This document shows, piece by piece, positions 18,952-27,434 of a stretch of DNA of 64,000 nt (position 1 is its first letter; each line of letters opens with the position of its first letter). Source of the DNA: PKWO01 sp036384915 (GTDB lineage: Bacteria > Pseudomonadota > Gammaproteobacteria > Burkholderiales > Burkholderiaceae_D); assembly GCA_036384915.1 (NCBI GenBank), contig DASVLJ010000044.1, forward strand, positions 124,001 to 188,000. Direction: 5' to 3'. The position numbers were made by a program, and so were the translations under genes. The notes under the pieces are model-generated. The model did not search any database and was not told where the DNA came from. It saw only the letters and a program-made list of their open reading frames with translations.

Positions 18952-19689
18952 TCAAGGGAATACCTTATCCAGGAAAGCCGTCACGGCTTGCCAGTTTTCC
19001 GCCATGCCCTTAGCGTTGCGGTCGGCACGCAGCGTCGAGGAGCCATGCACGCCGGCCACGGCGGGAATGAAGTGCACCTTGAACGCAGCCGGTGAGGCGG
19101 CAAAGATGGGCGTGGCCTTGGCTAATTCTTCCTTGTCCTTGGCTTGCGTGACGAAGGTAGGCAGGTCGTCCTTGGCCGCCGCCGCTTTCACCATGCCGTC
19201 CTGGCCGAGGTATTCGCCCGGGGAAAACGATAGTAGGGCCTTGATTTCGCCAGGGTGCCTGGCTGCCAGCAGGAACACCAGCGAAGACGAATAGCTGCTG
19301 CCCCAAACCACGATGGGTAGCTGCTGTGTCTTGCCATAGGCGAGGGCCGCTTCGAGGTCGGGCAGCGCCGCGAGATAGTCGCTGGAATGGCCGATATGTT
19401 TGACGGTCTGGTTCACGTGATCGAACATGTTGTCGCCGGCGCGCTGATCGATGGCGAGCGCGGAAAAACCCATCTCGACCAGCTTGGGCGCGATCGGCGC
19501 ATATTCGGCCGAATTTGAGCCGGCCTGATGGAACAGCAGGATGATGGCCTTGGGATGTTCGGCGCTGTAGAGCTTGCCGTAGACGATCACACCGTCCTCA
19601 GTTTTCAGTGTCAGGTCTTGGGTGTTGGCGGCGGAAGCGTTGGCGGCGAGGAATAGTGCCAGCAGGAACAGGGCGAATCGCTTGAACAT
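18952..19689 (-). CDS. Secreted alpha/beta hydrolase
   Basis: The 245-residue protein has a Sec signal peptide (MFKRFALFLLALFLAANASA, cleavage near residue 20) and an alpha/beta hydrolase fold. HQAGSNSAEY is the oxyanion-region loop, Ser132 in GSSYS is the probable nucleophile and the His in AGVHGSS the catalytic base. It is likely periplasmic; the substrate is unknown. ATG 19689 follows GGAGACC; the frame extends upstream, but only this start gives a signal peptide. The gene is single, with repeats upstream of it. Confidence 0.82.
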   Translation of the reverse strand: MFKRFALFLLALFLAANASAANTQDLTLKTEDGVIVYGKLYSAEHPKAIILLFHQAGSNSAEYAPIAPKLVEMGFSALAIDQRAGDNMFDHVNQTVKHIGHSSDYLAALPDLEAALAYGKTQQLPIVVWGSSYSSSLVFLLAARHPGEIKALLSFSPGEYLGQDGMVKAAAAKDDLPTFVTQAKDKEELAKATPIFAASPAAFKVHFIPAVAGVHGSSTLRADRNAKGMAENWQAVTAFLDKVFP

Positions 19690-19743
19690 GGAGGTCTCCT
19701 GGGGTGGAATGGGTGGATTGTAGCGCCTTGAGCGGCTTATGGC

Positions 19744-19862
19744 AGGTTGTGCCGGGCGTCGCACCATGAGCGAAGCGATGCCCAACATCGGGAGGTGGTG
19801 CCGCATGTGCGCTTGTCATAGTCCTTTGCGTTGGGCTTCACTTCGTTCAGCGCCAACCTACG
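19744..19862. repeat. Inverted pair of AGGTTG...CCCAAC dispersed repeats
   Basis: Two diverged copies of a short palindromic repeat lie head-to-head in the gap upstream of the hydrolase. Copy A (about 19744-19786) reads AGGTTG...GAGCGAAGCGATGCCCAAC on this strand. Copy B (19829-19862) reads CGTTGGGCTTCACTTCG...CCAACCTACG, the reverse orientation. The common core is GTTGGGC-TTC-CTTCG. Its look matches the intergenic palindromes often found in Oxalobacteraceae genomes (from memory). Confidence 0.6.
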
Positions 19863-19866
19863 ATGA

Positions 19867-20772
19867 TCAAGGCCGAGCTGCATACTCCTTGAACTTCTCC
19901 TGCAACATCTCCCGCAAAGCCGTCACCGCCGGCGTCAGCATCAAGCGATGCGGGCACACGAAGTAAAGCGGCGTTTCTTCCCCTTCGAATTGCGGCAACA
20001 AGGCTTCCAGGGAGCAGGCACGCAAATCGGCCAGCAGGTCGAGCCGCGATTTGTAGGCAATGCCGGCTCCGGCCACTGCCCAGCGCCGCACCAGTTCGGC
20101 ATCGTCGGTGGTGCGGTCGCCTTCGACGCGCACACTGGTCTCTTGCCCATCGCGCGTGAAACGCCAGCGGTCATGCAAACCGTCGGCCAGCGCAAAGCGC
20201 AGGCAATTGAAGCGGCGTAAGTCCGCCGGCGTTTCCGGTCTGCCATGGCGCGCGATCCAGTGCGGCGCGGCGCACAGCACGCGCCGGTTGTTCGCCGCCA
20301 AGGGTTGCGCCACCAGGCTGGAATCTTCCGGATCGCCATAGCGTATCGCTACATCCACCGGCTGGCGCCACAGGTCGGCCATGCGGTCGCTGATGTGCAA
20401 TTGGAGGCTGACGGCGGGGTGCCGGAGCTGGAATTCATTGAGCCAGGGCAATACCACGTTGCGCCCCAAGTCCGAGGGCAGGGCCAGCGCGAGGCGTCCG
20501 GCGATCAATTGGCGCCCTTGCGCGATGGCGTCATGCCCCGCTTGCAGCGCGGCCAGCGCGGCGCGGGCATGGTCGAGGTAGCGCTCGCCGTCCTGTGTCA
20601 GGCGCAGGCTGCGCGTTGAACGCACCAGGAGACGTACCTGCAATTCCGCTTCGAGCCGCTTCAGCGCGGCGCTGGCAACGGCCGGCGTGGTATCAAGCTC
20701 GCGTGCGGCAGCCGAGATGCTGCCCAGGTCGACGGTGCGCAGGAATAGCGCGATATCCTCGAATCGAACCAT
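19867..20772 (-). CDS. LysR-family transcriptional regulator
   Basis: The 301-residue protein has the N-terminal LysR winged helix-turn-helix (about 1-60: FEDIALFLRTVDLGSISAAA, then PAVASAALKRLEAEL) and a periplasmic-binding-like effector domain (about 85-295). It is divergent from the oxidoreductase at 20875, the usual layout of a LysR regulator and its target. ATG 20772 is used; a TTG nine bases upstream is an alternative. Two inverted repeats of the type TTCAA...TTGAA lie in the shared gap. The effector is unknown; electrophile or quinone control is plausible from the neighbour. Confidence 0.92.
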   Translation of the reverse strand: MVRFEDIALFLRTVDLGSISAAARELDTTPAVASAALKRLEAELQVRLLVRSTRSLRLTQDGERYLDHARAALAALQAGHDAIAQGRQLIAGRLALALPSDLGRNVVLPWLNEFQLRHPAVSLQLHISDRMADLWRQPVDVAIRYGDPEDSSLVAQPLAANNRRVLCAAPHWIARHGRPETPADLRRFNCLRFALADGLHDRWRFTRDGQETSVRVEGDRTTDDAELVRRWAVAGAGIAYKSRLDLLADLRACSLEALLPQFEGEETPLYFVCPHRLMLTPAVTALREMLQEKFKEYAARP

Positions 20773-20775
20773 TAT

Positions 20776-20837
20776 TTTCAAATAATTATTGAAACTGATT
20801 TAAATTTTATCTTCTTTTTCAATGAATTGGCATTGAA
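20776..20837. promoter_or_regulatory. Two candidate LysR operators in the divergent gap
   Basis: Dyad 1 is TTTCAA-N7-TTGAAA at 20776-20794, directly upstream of the regulator start. Dyad 2 is TTCAAT-N8-ATTGAA at 20818-20837, nearer the oxidoreductase. Both share the TTCAA/TTGAA half-site and fit the T-Nx-A dyads bound by LysR proteins. The region is strongly AT-rich compared with its surroundings. The assignment rests on symmetry and position only. Confidence 0.5.
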
Positions 20838-20874
20838 TAACATGACGCTCATCGAAACCCATTAAGGAGCAGCC

Positions 20875-21888
20875 ATGAAAGCCGTCGCCTATACCCGCAA
20901 CCAGGCCATTTCCGCACCGGAGTCGCTGTTCGATCTCGAATTGCCGGCGCCCGAACCGGGCGAATTCGACCTGCTGGTCGAAGTCAAAGCGGTTTCCGTC
21001 AATCCCGTGGATGTAAAAATCCGTGCCAACGTGGCGCCGGAAAACGGTACGCCCAAGGTCATCGGTTGGGATGTGGCAGGCGTAGTGCGTGCCATTGGCG
21101 CCAAGGTCAGTTTGTTCAAGCCGGGCGACAAGGTCTGGTATGCCGGCTCGCTGGTGCGGCCCGGCGCGAATAGCGAATTGCACGTCGTCGATGAACGCAT
21201 TGCCGGCCATATGCCCAAGTCGCTCGGTTTTGCCGAAGCCGCCGCTTTGCCGCTGACCGCGATCACAGCCTGGGAATTGCTGTTCGATCGCCTGCAAGTA
21301 TTGGACAACGCACAGCCTGCCGGCAAGAGCCTGTTGATCGTCGGCGCGGCCGGCGGCGTCGGCTCCATCCTTACGCAACTGGCGCGCCAACTGACGGGCT
21401 TGAAGGTGATCGCCACCGCCTCGCGGCCCGAGACGCAAGCCTGGGTCAAGCAACTGGGGGCGCATCACGTGATCGACCACAGCAAGGACTTTGCGCCGCA
21501 ATTGCAGGCGCTCGGTATCGGGAACGTCAATTACATCGCCAGCCTGAACCAGAGCACGCAGCACTTCGCGCAACTCGCTGCTGTCGTCGCGCCCCAGGGC
21601 CGCATCGCGCTGATCGACGATCCGGAGCCGATCGACGTGCGCCTCTTGAAGCGCAAGAGCGTCTCGCTGCATTGGGAGTTCATGTTCACGCGCCCGATGT
21701 TCGGCACGGAAGACCAAATCGCCCAGCATCGCCTGCTCATCCGCGTGGCCGATCTGATCGATGCCGGCACCATCAAGACCACCCTGGCCGAGCACTACGG
21801 CGCGATCAATGCGGCAAACCTCAAGCGGGCGCACGCCTTGATCGAAAGCGGCAAGGCCAAGGGCAAGATCGTACTCGAAGGTTTCTGA
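20875..21888 (+). CDS. Zinc-type alcohol dehydrogenase-like / NADPH:quinone oxidoreductase
   Basis: The 337-residue MDR-superfamily enzyme has a GroES-like N-terminal domain (KAVSVNPVDVKIR, IGWDVAGVV) and a Rossmann domain with VGAAGGVGSI around 160-169 for NADPH binding. The catalytic zinc ligands of true alcohol dehydrogenases are not evident, so reduction of quinones or activated alkenes is more likely. ATG 20875 follows AAGGAG. It is divergent from a LysR regulator and followed 17 bp later by the GlcG/HbpS-like gene, probably an operon. Confidence 0.88.
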   Translation: MKAVAYTRNQAISAPESLFDLELPAPEPGEFDLLVEVKAVSVNPVDVKIRANVAPENGTPKVIGWDVAGVVRAIGAKVSLFKPGDKVWYAGSLVRPGANSELHVVDERIAGHMPKSLGFAEAAALPLTAITAWELLFDRLQVLDNAQPAGKSLLIVGAAGGVGSILTQLARQLTGLKVIATASRPETQAWVKQLGAHHVIDHSKDFAPQLQALGIGNVNYIASLNQSTQHFAQLAAVVAPQGRIALIDDPEPIDVRLLKRKSVSLHWEFMFTRPMFGTEDQIAQHRLLIRVADLIDAGTIKTTLAEHYGAINAANLKRAHALIESGKAKGKIVLEGF

Positions 21889-21905
21889 CGGAAAGGGGAA
21901 ACATC

Positions 21906-22403
21906 ATGAACGGCAATCACGCAGCATCCGAACATTCTTTTGAAGGGGTAAGCATCATGGGCGGCAACAAGGCATCATCCGAACATTATTTTTCCACGCA
22001 AGCGATCACCCGGGAGGCGGCGATGGCGCTGATCGCCGCTTCGCGCGAGGCCAGCCGCGAAATCGGCATCGAGGTGGCCATCGCCATTGTCGATCCGGCC
22101 GGCAACCTGAAAGCCTTCGAGCGCACTGACGACAGCTCGTTTTTGGCATCGGATATTGCCATCGACAAGGCCTGGACCGCAGTGACCTTCGGCCTGGGCA
22201 CGCACCAATGGGTGGATGTGCTGGCGGACCGGAATGCGGCCCAGCTCGCGCATCGTCCGCGCCTGGTCGCCGCGGGCGGCGGCTATCCGATCAAGGTGGG
22301 CGGCAAGCTCATTGGCGGCTTGGGCATTTCGGGAGGGAACTACGCGCAAGACCAGAAGGCTTGCGAGGTGGCGTTGGCTCAGCTCGGATTTGATGTCGCC
22401 TGA
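21906..22403 (+). CDS. GlcG/HbpS family (DUF336) protein with duplicated start region
   Basis: The 165-residue protein belongs to the GlcG/HbpS group, whose members bind heme or cobalamin or occur in glycolate and diol operons without a defined activity. The family core runs from AITREAAMALIAAS to the C-terminus, with GGYPIKVGGKLIGGLGISGG. It has no signal peptide. The first ~17 codons are tandemly duplicated with a 51-bp period: ATG 21906 and ATG 21957 each have their own GGGG-type ribosome site and each is followed by a (A)SEH-S/Y-F segment. Either start could be used; the downstream one gives 148 residues. It ends at a strong terminator. Confidence 0.82.
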   Translation: MNGNHAASEHSFEGVSIMGGNKASSEHYFSTQAITREAAMALIAASREASREIGIEVAIAIVDPAGNLKAFERTDDSSFLASDIAIDKAWTAVTFGLGTHQWVDVLADRNAAQLAHRPRLVAAGGGYPIKVGGKLIGGLGISGGNYAQDQKACEVALAQLGFDVA

Positions 22404-22439
22404 TATTCAAGGCATGAAGTTGTAGGGTGGGGTGGGCAG

Positions 22440-22478
22440 GGTGGGGCGGGCGTTGCTACGCTTCCCCACCTTTTTTAT
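22440..22478 (+). terminator. Rho-independent terminator after the GlcG-like gene
   Basis: Stem GGTGGGG (22440-22446) / CCCCACC (22464-22470) with an inner GCG...CGC pairing, followed by TTTTTTATT. It lies between the convergent GlcG-like gene and spoT and serves the plus strand. Confidence 0.75.
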
Positions 22479-22480
22479 TG

Positions 22481-24766
22481 CTATGAGCGCTCGCGCAGGA
22501 GACGTTGCACGCCGGGGATGCGCCGCACATTGCGCATCAGGCGCGCCAGGTGCACCCGGTCTTCCACCTGCACCGTGAAGCGCAGTTGCGTGAGCAATTG
22601 GTCCTTGTCGTCTTCCATGCCGACGAAGGTGATGTTGGCATCCGATTCGCCGATCTCGGCGGCCACGCGCGCCAGCACGCCGCGTTCGTTCTTCAGCAGC
22701 AGCATGATGCGGCAATCGAAGCGGCGGTTCAAATCGTTGCCCCAGACCACGTCGATCCAGCGGTCCGGTTCCTTGTTGCGCTGGCGCCTTGCCACTTCGC
22801 AATCGAGCGCATGCACCATTACGCCCTGGTCGCGTTTCAACTGGCCGGCAATCGCATCGCCCGGGATGGGCAGGCAGCATTGCGCCAGTTGCACGGCCAC
22901 GCCTTCGCTGCCGTAGATTACGACCGGGTCAACCCGTCCACCTTGGGCGCCCTTCAAGTCTTCCACGTCGTGGTGCAGGTGCACATGCTGCGGGTTTTCA
23001 CCCTCGATCAGGTTGAGCACGTGGCGCGCCACCAGGGCGGCGATGCGCTTGCCCACGCCGATGTCGGCATAAAGTTCGTCCAGCGACTTGACGCTCGATT
23101 CGTTGATCAGGCGTTCCGCCACCGGTTCGGGAATGCCGGCATCGAGATTCAGCAGGCTGAGGGCCTGGGCCATCAGGCGTTTGCCCAGTTCGATCGATTC
23201 CTGCAGGTTGATCGTGCGCAGGTGATGGCGGATCGCCGAGCGTGCCTTGCCGGTCCGCACGAAGGTGAGCCAGTTCGGGCTCGGGCGCGACGACGGCGAG
23301 GTGATGATTTCGACGATGTCGCCATTGCGCAATTCGGTGCGCAGGGCTGCCTGCTCGTGGTTGATCTTGGCCGCAATCGTCTGGTCGCCGATGTCGGTGT
23401 GGATGGTGTAGGCGAAGTCGAGCGCCGTGGCACCGCGCGGCAGGGCGATGATCTTGGATTTCGGCGTGAACACGTAGACCGAATCGGGGAACAGGTCGAC
23501 CTTGACGTGTTCGAGGAACTCGGCAGAATCGCCGGTCTGTTTCTGGATGTCCAGCAGCGATTGCAGCCAGGCATGCGTGCGCTGCTGCACGTCGGTCATG
23601 CTGCCGTCGTCGTTCTTGTACAGCCAATGCGCCGCCACGCCCGATTCGGCGACGCGGTGCATGTCCTGCGTGCGCACCTGGAACTCCACCGGCGTGCCAT
23701 AGGGGCCGACCAGGGTGGTGTGCAAGGACTGATAGCCGTTGAGCTTCGGTATGGCGATGTAATCCTTGAACTTGCCCGGCATGGGCTTGTACAGCGCATG
23801 CAGCGTGCCCAGGGCAACGTAGCAGTTGGCAAAGCTGTCGACCACGATGCGGAAGCCGTAGACGTCCAGCACCTGCGAGAACGACAGGTGCTTGGTGCGC
23901 ATCTTGCGGTAGATGCCGAACAGCGTCTTTTCACGGCCATAGACTTCAGCCTTGATGCCGGCGGCCGTCAGCGTGGTCTTGACCGATTCGAGAATCTTGG
24001 TGACCATGTCGCGCCGGTTGCCGCGCGCGGCCTTGACGGCCTTCGACAACGTCTTGTAGCGCACCGGGAACAGGTGCGAGAACGACAGGTCTTGCAGCTC
24101 GCGGTAGATATTGTTCAAGCCCAGGCGGTGCGCAATGGGCACGTACACTTCCATGGTCTCGCGGGCGATGCGACGCTTCTTCTCGGGAATCATGAAACCG
24201 AGAGTGCGCATGTTGTGCAGGCGGTCGGCCAGCTTGATCAGGATGACGCGCACGTCGCGCGCCATGGCCAGCAGCATCTTGCGGAAGTTTTCCGCCTGCA
24301 TGTCGATTTGGCTCTGGAATTCGATCTTTTCCAGCTTGGAAAGGCCGTCGACCAGATTGGCCACGGGCCCGCCGAAGCGCTCGATCAATTCTTCCTTCTT
24401 GACGCCCTGGTCTTCCATGACGTCGTGCAGGAGGGCGGCCATGATGGCTTGCGAATCGAGCTTCCACTCGGCGCAAATTTCGGCGACCGCGATCGGGTGC
24501 GAAATATAGGGCTCGCCCGACTTGCGCATCTGGCCCAGATGCATCTCGTCTGAGAAGCGGTAGGCTTCCTTGACCTTCTTGAGCTCGACCGGCGTGAGGT
24601 AGGTGGCGAGCGTGGCGTTCAACTGCGAAACCGAAGCGACGGCGGCACTTTGGGCCGGCGTCAGCTCGGTTTCAGGACTGCTATGGGGTTTTGCGGCTGA
24701 GCGGCGCGGCGTCGCTCGTTTGGGACGAGTAACTGACAGGGTAGGTTCCGCGGGCGTCAGATTCAT
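22481..24766 (-). CDS. spoT: Bifunctional (p)ppGpp synthetase/hydrolase SpoT
   Basis: SpoT makes and degrades the alarmone (p)ppGpp. The 761-residue protein has an HD hydrolase domain with His114-Asp115 in LLHDVMED, so hydrolase activity is expected, then the synthetase domain (DVYGFRIVV, ESGVAAHW), a TGS domain (VYVFTPKSKIIALPRGATALDFAY) and a C-terminal ACT domain. It is the last gene of the gmk-rpoZ-spoT cluster, 37 bp after rpoZ. The N-terminal 55 residues are a basic, Ser/Pro-rich extension without a recognised domain. Confidence 0.97.
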   Translation of the reverse strand: MNLTPAEPTLSVTRPKRATPRRSAAKPHSSPETELTPAQSAAVASVSQLNATLATYLTPVELKKVKEAYRFSDEMHLGQMRKSGEPYISHPIAVAEICAEWKLDSQAIMAALLHDVMEDQGVKKEELIERFGGPVANLVDGLSKLEKIEFQSQIDMQAENFRKMLLAMARDVRVILIKLADRLHNMRTLGFMIPEKKRRIARETMEVYVPIAHRLGLNNIYRELQDLSFSHLFPVRYKTLSKAVKAARGNRRDMVTKILESVKTTLTAAGIKAEVYGREKTLFGIYRKMRTKHLSFSQVLDVYGFRIVVDSFANCYVALGTLHALYKPMPGKFKDYIAIPKLNGYQSLHTTLVGPYGTPVEFQVRTQDMHRVAESGVAAHWLYKNDDGSMTDVQQRTHAWLQSLLDIQKQTGDSAEFLEHVKVDLFPDSVYVFTPKSKIIALPRGATALDFAYTIHTDIGDQTIAAKINHEQAALRTELRNGDIVEIITSPSSRPSPNWLTFVRTGKARSAIRHHLRTINLQESIELGKRLMAQALSLLNLDAGIPEPVAERLINESSVKSLDELYADIGVGKRIAALVARHVLNLIEGENPQHVHLHHDVEDLKGAQGGRVDPVVIYGSEGVAVQLAQCCLPIPGDAIAGQLKRDQGVMVHALDCEVARRQRNKEPDRWIDVVWGNDLNRRFDCRIMLLLKNERGVLARVAAEIGESDANITFVGMEDDKDQLLTQLRFTVQVEDRVHLARLMRNVRRIPGVQRLLRERS

Positions 24767-24803
24767 CGTGACAGTTCAGCCGCATGGTCCGGTCAAATGA
24801 GAA

Positions 24804-25007
24804 TCAGCTCGGTACCTTCTTGAGCATCTCCAGACCGACCTTGGCGGCCGCGATCTCGCGCAGGGCCAGCACGGTGGGCTTGTCCTTGGCTTCGATCTTC
24901 GGCGTATGGCCTTGCAGCAGCTGGCGCGCACGATAGGTGGCGGCGAGCGTGAGCTGGAAGCGGTTGGGGATCTCTTTCAGGCAATCTTCAATCGTGATGC
25001 GGGCCAT
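24804..25007 (-). CDS. rpoZ: RNA polymerase omega subunit
   Basis: Omega assists assembly of beta' into RNA polymerase and is part of one ppGpp binding site. The 67-residue protein has the family start MARITIEDCLKEIPNRFQLT and the central TYRARQLL...KPTVLALREIAAAKVGL helices. ATG 25007 is preceded by AGGAG. It lies between gmk (21 bp upstream) and spoT, so the alarmone enzyme and its polymerase target are co-transcribed. Confidence 0.97.
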   Translation of the reverse strand: MARITIEDCLKEIPNRFQLTLAATYRARQLLQGHTPKIEAKDKPTVLALREIAAAKVGLEMLKKVPS

Positions 25008-25028
25008 GCAAACTCCTAAATAGCGTTA

Positions 25029-25673
25029 TCAGCCTAGTTCGGCGTGAATGCCCAGCTGGGCAAAAAGGGAAGCGTTTCGCGCAGCTTGTTGCGCGAAGCG
25101 GCAACGGGCGGCTCTGACAATCGATGTCAACTCAGCCAGCGCAGTTGCAAACTCTTGATTAATAATAACATATTCACATTCGGAAGCGTGGGCAATCTCC
25201 CCGCCTGCGGCCAAAACGCGACGCAGGATCACGTCGGGCGCATCCTGGCCGCGCTTTTTCAGCCTTTCTTCCAGTGCCGGGATCGACGGCGGCAGGATAA
25301 AAATGCCGACAGCCTTGGGAAACAGCTTCTTGACCTGGTGTGCACCTTGCCAATCTATTTCCAATAAGACATCGGTGCCGCTTTTCATCTGCTCTTCGAT
25401 CATCAGGCGCGACGTGCCGTAATAATTGCCGAACACTTCGGCCGATTCGAGGAATTCCCCGGCGGCACGGCGCGCGAGGAAATCGTCCGCGTTCGTAAAG
25501 TAATACTCGCGGCCATGCTGCTCGCCGGGACGTGGCGCTCGGGTCGTATAGGAAATCGACAGCTTGATCGACGGCTCCTGGGCCAGCAAGGCATTGACCA
25601 GGGTCGACTTGCCGGCGCCGGAGGGGGCGACGATGATGAACAGGCTGCCTGAGGATTGGTGTAGGTCTGACAT
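25029..25673 (-). CDS. gmk: Guanylate kinase
   Basis: Gmk phosphorylates GMP to GDP with ATP. The 214-residue protein has the P-loop APSGAGKSTL (about 16-25), the GMP-binding motif YTTRAPRPGE and DVLLEIDWQGA. It heads the visible gmk-rpoZ-spoT operon. In many proteobacteria yicC precedes gmk; here the upstream neighbour is an effector-like gene, so that boundary has been rearranged. ATG 25673 is used. Confidence 0.97.
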   Translation of the reverse strand: MSDLHQSSGSLFIIVAPSGAGKSTLVNALLAQEPSIKLSISYTTRAPRPGEQHGREYYFTNADDFLARRAAGEFLESAEVFGNYYGTSRLMIEEQMKSGTDVLLEIDWQGAHQVKKLFPKAVGIFILPPSIPALEERLKKRGQDAPDVILRRVLAAGGEIAHASECEYVIINQEFATALAELTSIVRAARCRFAQQAARNASLFAQLGIHAELG

Positions 25674-25931
25674 GCTTGCCTCGGTGGTGGACTGTGCCTG
25701 TAGTGTAATGGAAAGCGTTGGCGGCGGGCTACCGCGGTAGTGAAAAATTTCCTTTTGGGAAACTTGATGGGGATTCAGCGACTTGTGTCGAGCGTCGGAA
25801 GCTTTAAAAGCAAGATCGAAATGCCCGGCGACGATCGTGGAGGCCGAGATTCATCTCTTCTTCGAAAGCATGCGCTACAGCGAATTGAACACCGTCAGGG
25901 CAGGAATGGTACGCTGTCAATCATTCAGGGA

Positions 25932-27344
25932 TCACAGAACCGGTTTCCACTCCGCATGAATCTGCGCGCTGACGGCGCGCATGGCTTCGCCCTGCATACT
26001 TGGGTCGAAGCCAAAAAAGGCCTGATCGAACTGCGCACCAAGCTTCGCCTTTAGCGCTTCGGCCTGTCGAAGAATGGCTTCGCTATCCTTTGGCTTAATC
26101 TGACGAAATTGGCCGACCGGCAATAAGTTCCAGGCCCACGCGCCGCCGTTGCCGGCGCCGGGCGCGGGATCGGGGGGCAGTTTGCCGGTGGAAATCAGTG
26201 CCGCGCCCACATAGCACTCCGCCAAGCTTTGGCGCTGGCTGCGTGGGCTGCTCTGGATGGAATGCCACGCAGCGAGTGTGGGAGCTTTCGGCCAGATATT
26301 GACTACCGCAACCGACACCTTTTTGATTGCGTCCACGTCACCGCCGAAATACGCGCGACGAAGCGTTTCGGTACCGACGGCCTGCTCAAGTTCCGCGGCA
26401 GCCTGCGACCACCGCTTGCCGTTTGGCAGTTTGCTGAGGTCATACGGACCGAACTTTCCGATGGCGTGTCCCGGCAATTTGTCGGCAAAGTGCTCGGTCA
26501 GCGATTCCTCGATGGTTCTCCAGTGCGGGCTGTGACGCATCGCATTCACAAACTCCGGATGCGTGAAGCAGTGCAGATATTCGTGATGGACCGCATGCAA
26601 TCCTCCGCCAATCGGCACAAAGCGGTTCAGCTCGAAGTCGACGGGTTTCGTGTCTTCGGGCGAACGTTCGCCGCGCGTCACCCGCCCACTCAAACCGTTC
26701 GGCAGATCGTAGCTGATGCGCGGCTCGATGTCGTGGCAGACGCTATCGGTGGGGATGTCGGCGCCATATCGATCAAGCACGTCGGCTTGCCCCTGCTGGA
26801 TGGTTTGTTCTGCGATGCGTTCGCTGAAGCTCATGATGCCGCCCAGCGTCGCTACAGGGTGGCGTAGCGCCTCGCCGGGATTGCGCAGGGTGCGGTAGCC
26901 GGCCGAGATCGCGAGCATGCCGACATAACCTTGCCACACTCGGTAAGCGGTGCGCCTCGCTGTGCTGCCTACGCGACGAGCGAGTGGTATTTGCGTATCG
27001 CGGGCGCCATCGCCTGCGGCTGGCGTTGCGAGCTCAGGAGTAGATGGTTCTCCATCCGTTCGGCGTTTGCGTAACGATGATACTGTCTTTGGCGGCTCGC
27101 CCGAAGCGGATGCCTTTGCGATGCTGTCTTTTGATGTCGACGGGCTGATTGAAGGCCTCATACTCGAAGCCGGCGCAGCCTCCGACGCCCCCCGTGCGAG
27201 CCGGCCAAGCGCTTGCAAGTGGTGACCCTGTGTCTGCGGTACGCCACCGCTGGATCTGCGATCTTCGCCTTGAGTGTCGGCGATTTGATTTGAATCTGCG
27301 TCCTGAACGGGAACAAACGGCCGGCTCGATTGAACTTTAGGCAT
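25932..27344 (-). CDS. Probable type III secreted effector, HExxH zinc metalloprotease
   Basis: No known family is recognised. The 470-residue protein starts at ATG 27344, which has GAGGTG five bases upstream; the in-frame ATG 27356 is less likely. The first ~110 residues are Ser/Pro/Gln-rich and disordered-looking, with a HHLQALGRLARG segment at 41-52, as in type III secretion signals. The middle (about 240-290) has a zincin motif HEYLH at 254-258, with candidate third ligands Glu280 or Glu284 in IEESLTEHFADK. No Sec signal or membrane helix is seen. A perfect PIP box with a correctly spaced -10 lies upstream. The most likely role is a protease delivered into a eukaryotic host cell; a non-secreted zincin is the alternative. 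Confidence 0.7.
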   Translation of the reverse strand: MPKVQSSRPFVPVQDADSNQIADTQGEDRRSSGGVPQTQGHHLQALGRLARGASEAAPASSMRPSISPSTSKDSIAKASASGEPPKTVSSLRKRRTDGEPSTPELATPAAGDGARDTQIPLARRVGSTARRTAYRVWQGYVGMLAISAGYRTLRNPGEALRHPVATLGGIMSFSERIAEQTIQQGQADVLDRYGADIPTDSVCHDIEPRISYDLPNGLSGRVTRGERSPEDTKPVDFELNRFVPIGGGLHAVHHEYLHCFTHPEFVNAMRHSPHWRTIEESLTEHFADKLPGHAIGKFGPYDLSKLPNGKRWSQAAAELEQAVGTETLRRAYFGGDVDAIKKVSVAVVNIWPKAPTLAAWHSIQSSPRSQRQSLAECYVGAALISTGKLPPDPAPGAGNGGAWAWNLLPVGQFRQIKPKDSEAILRQAEALKAKLGAQFDQAFFGFDPSMQGEAMRAVSAQIHAEWKPVL

Positions 27345-27372
27345 TTTGCACCTCATGAATCCGTGATGGTCA

Positions 27373-27434
27373 ATCCTATTGGCCAGGATTCAAAAGGTCT
27401 TTCATCCGCGCGAAATAAAACGGCTGTCAGCGAA
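27373..27434 (-). promoter_or_regulatory. Perfect PIP box (hrp-type promoter) with -10 for the effector gene
   Basis: On the minus strand TTCGC (27434-27430), 15 bases, TTCGC (27414-27410), then 31 bases and TAGGAT (27378-27373). This equals the plant-inducible-promoter consensus TTCGB-N15-TTCGB followed after 30-32 bases by a YANNNT -10, recognised by HrpX/HrpB-type AraC activators of type III secretion genes in Xanthomonas, Ralstonia and Acidovorax. Transcription would start about 20 bases before the effector ATG. Confidence 0.8.

Noticed and set aside
25674..25931. Gap between the effector gene and gmk as a possible extra gene or RNA
   Set aside because: I find no frame with a ribosome site, no hairpin with a T-tract and no repeat; it looks like ordinary, slightly AT-richer spacer.
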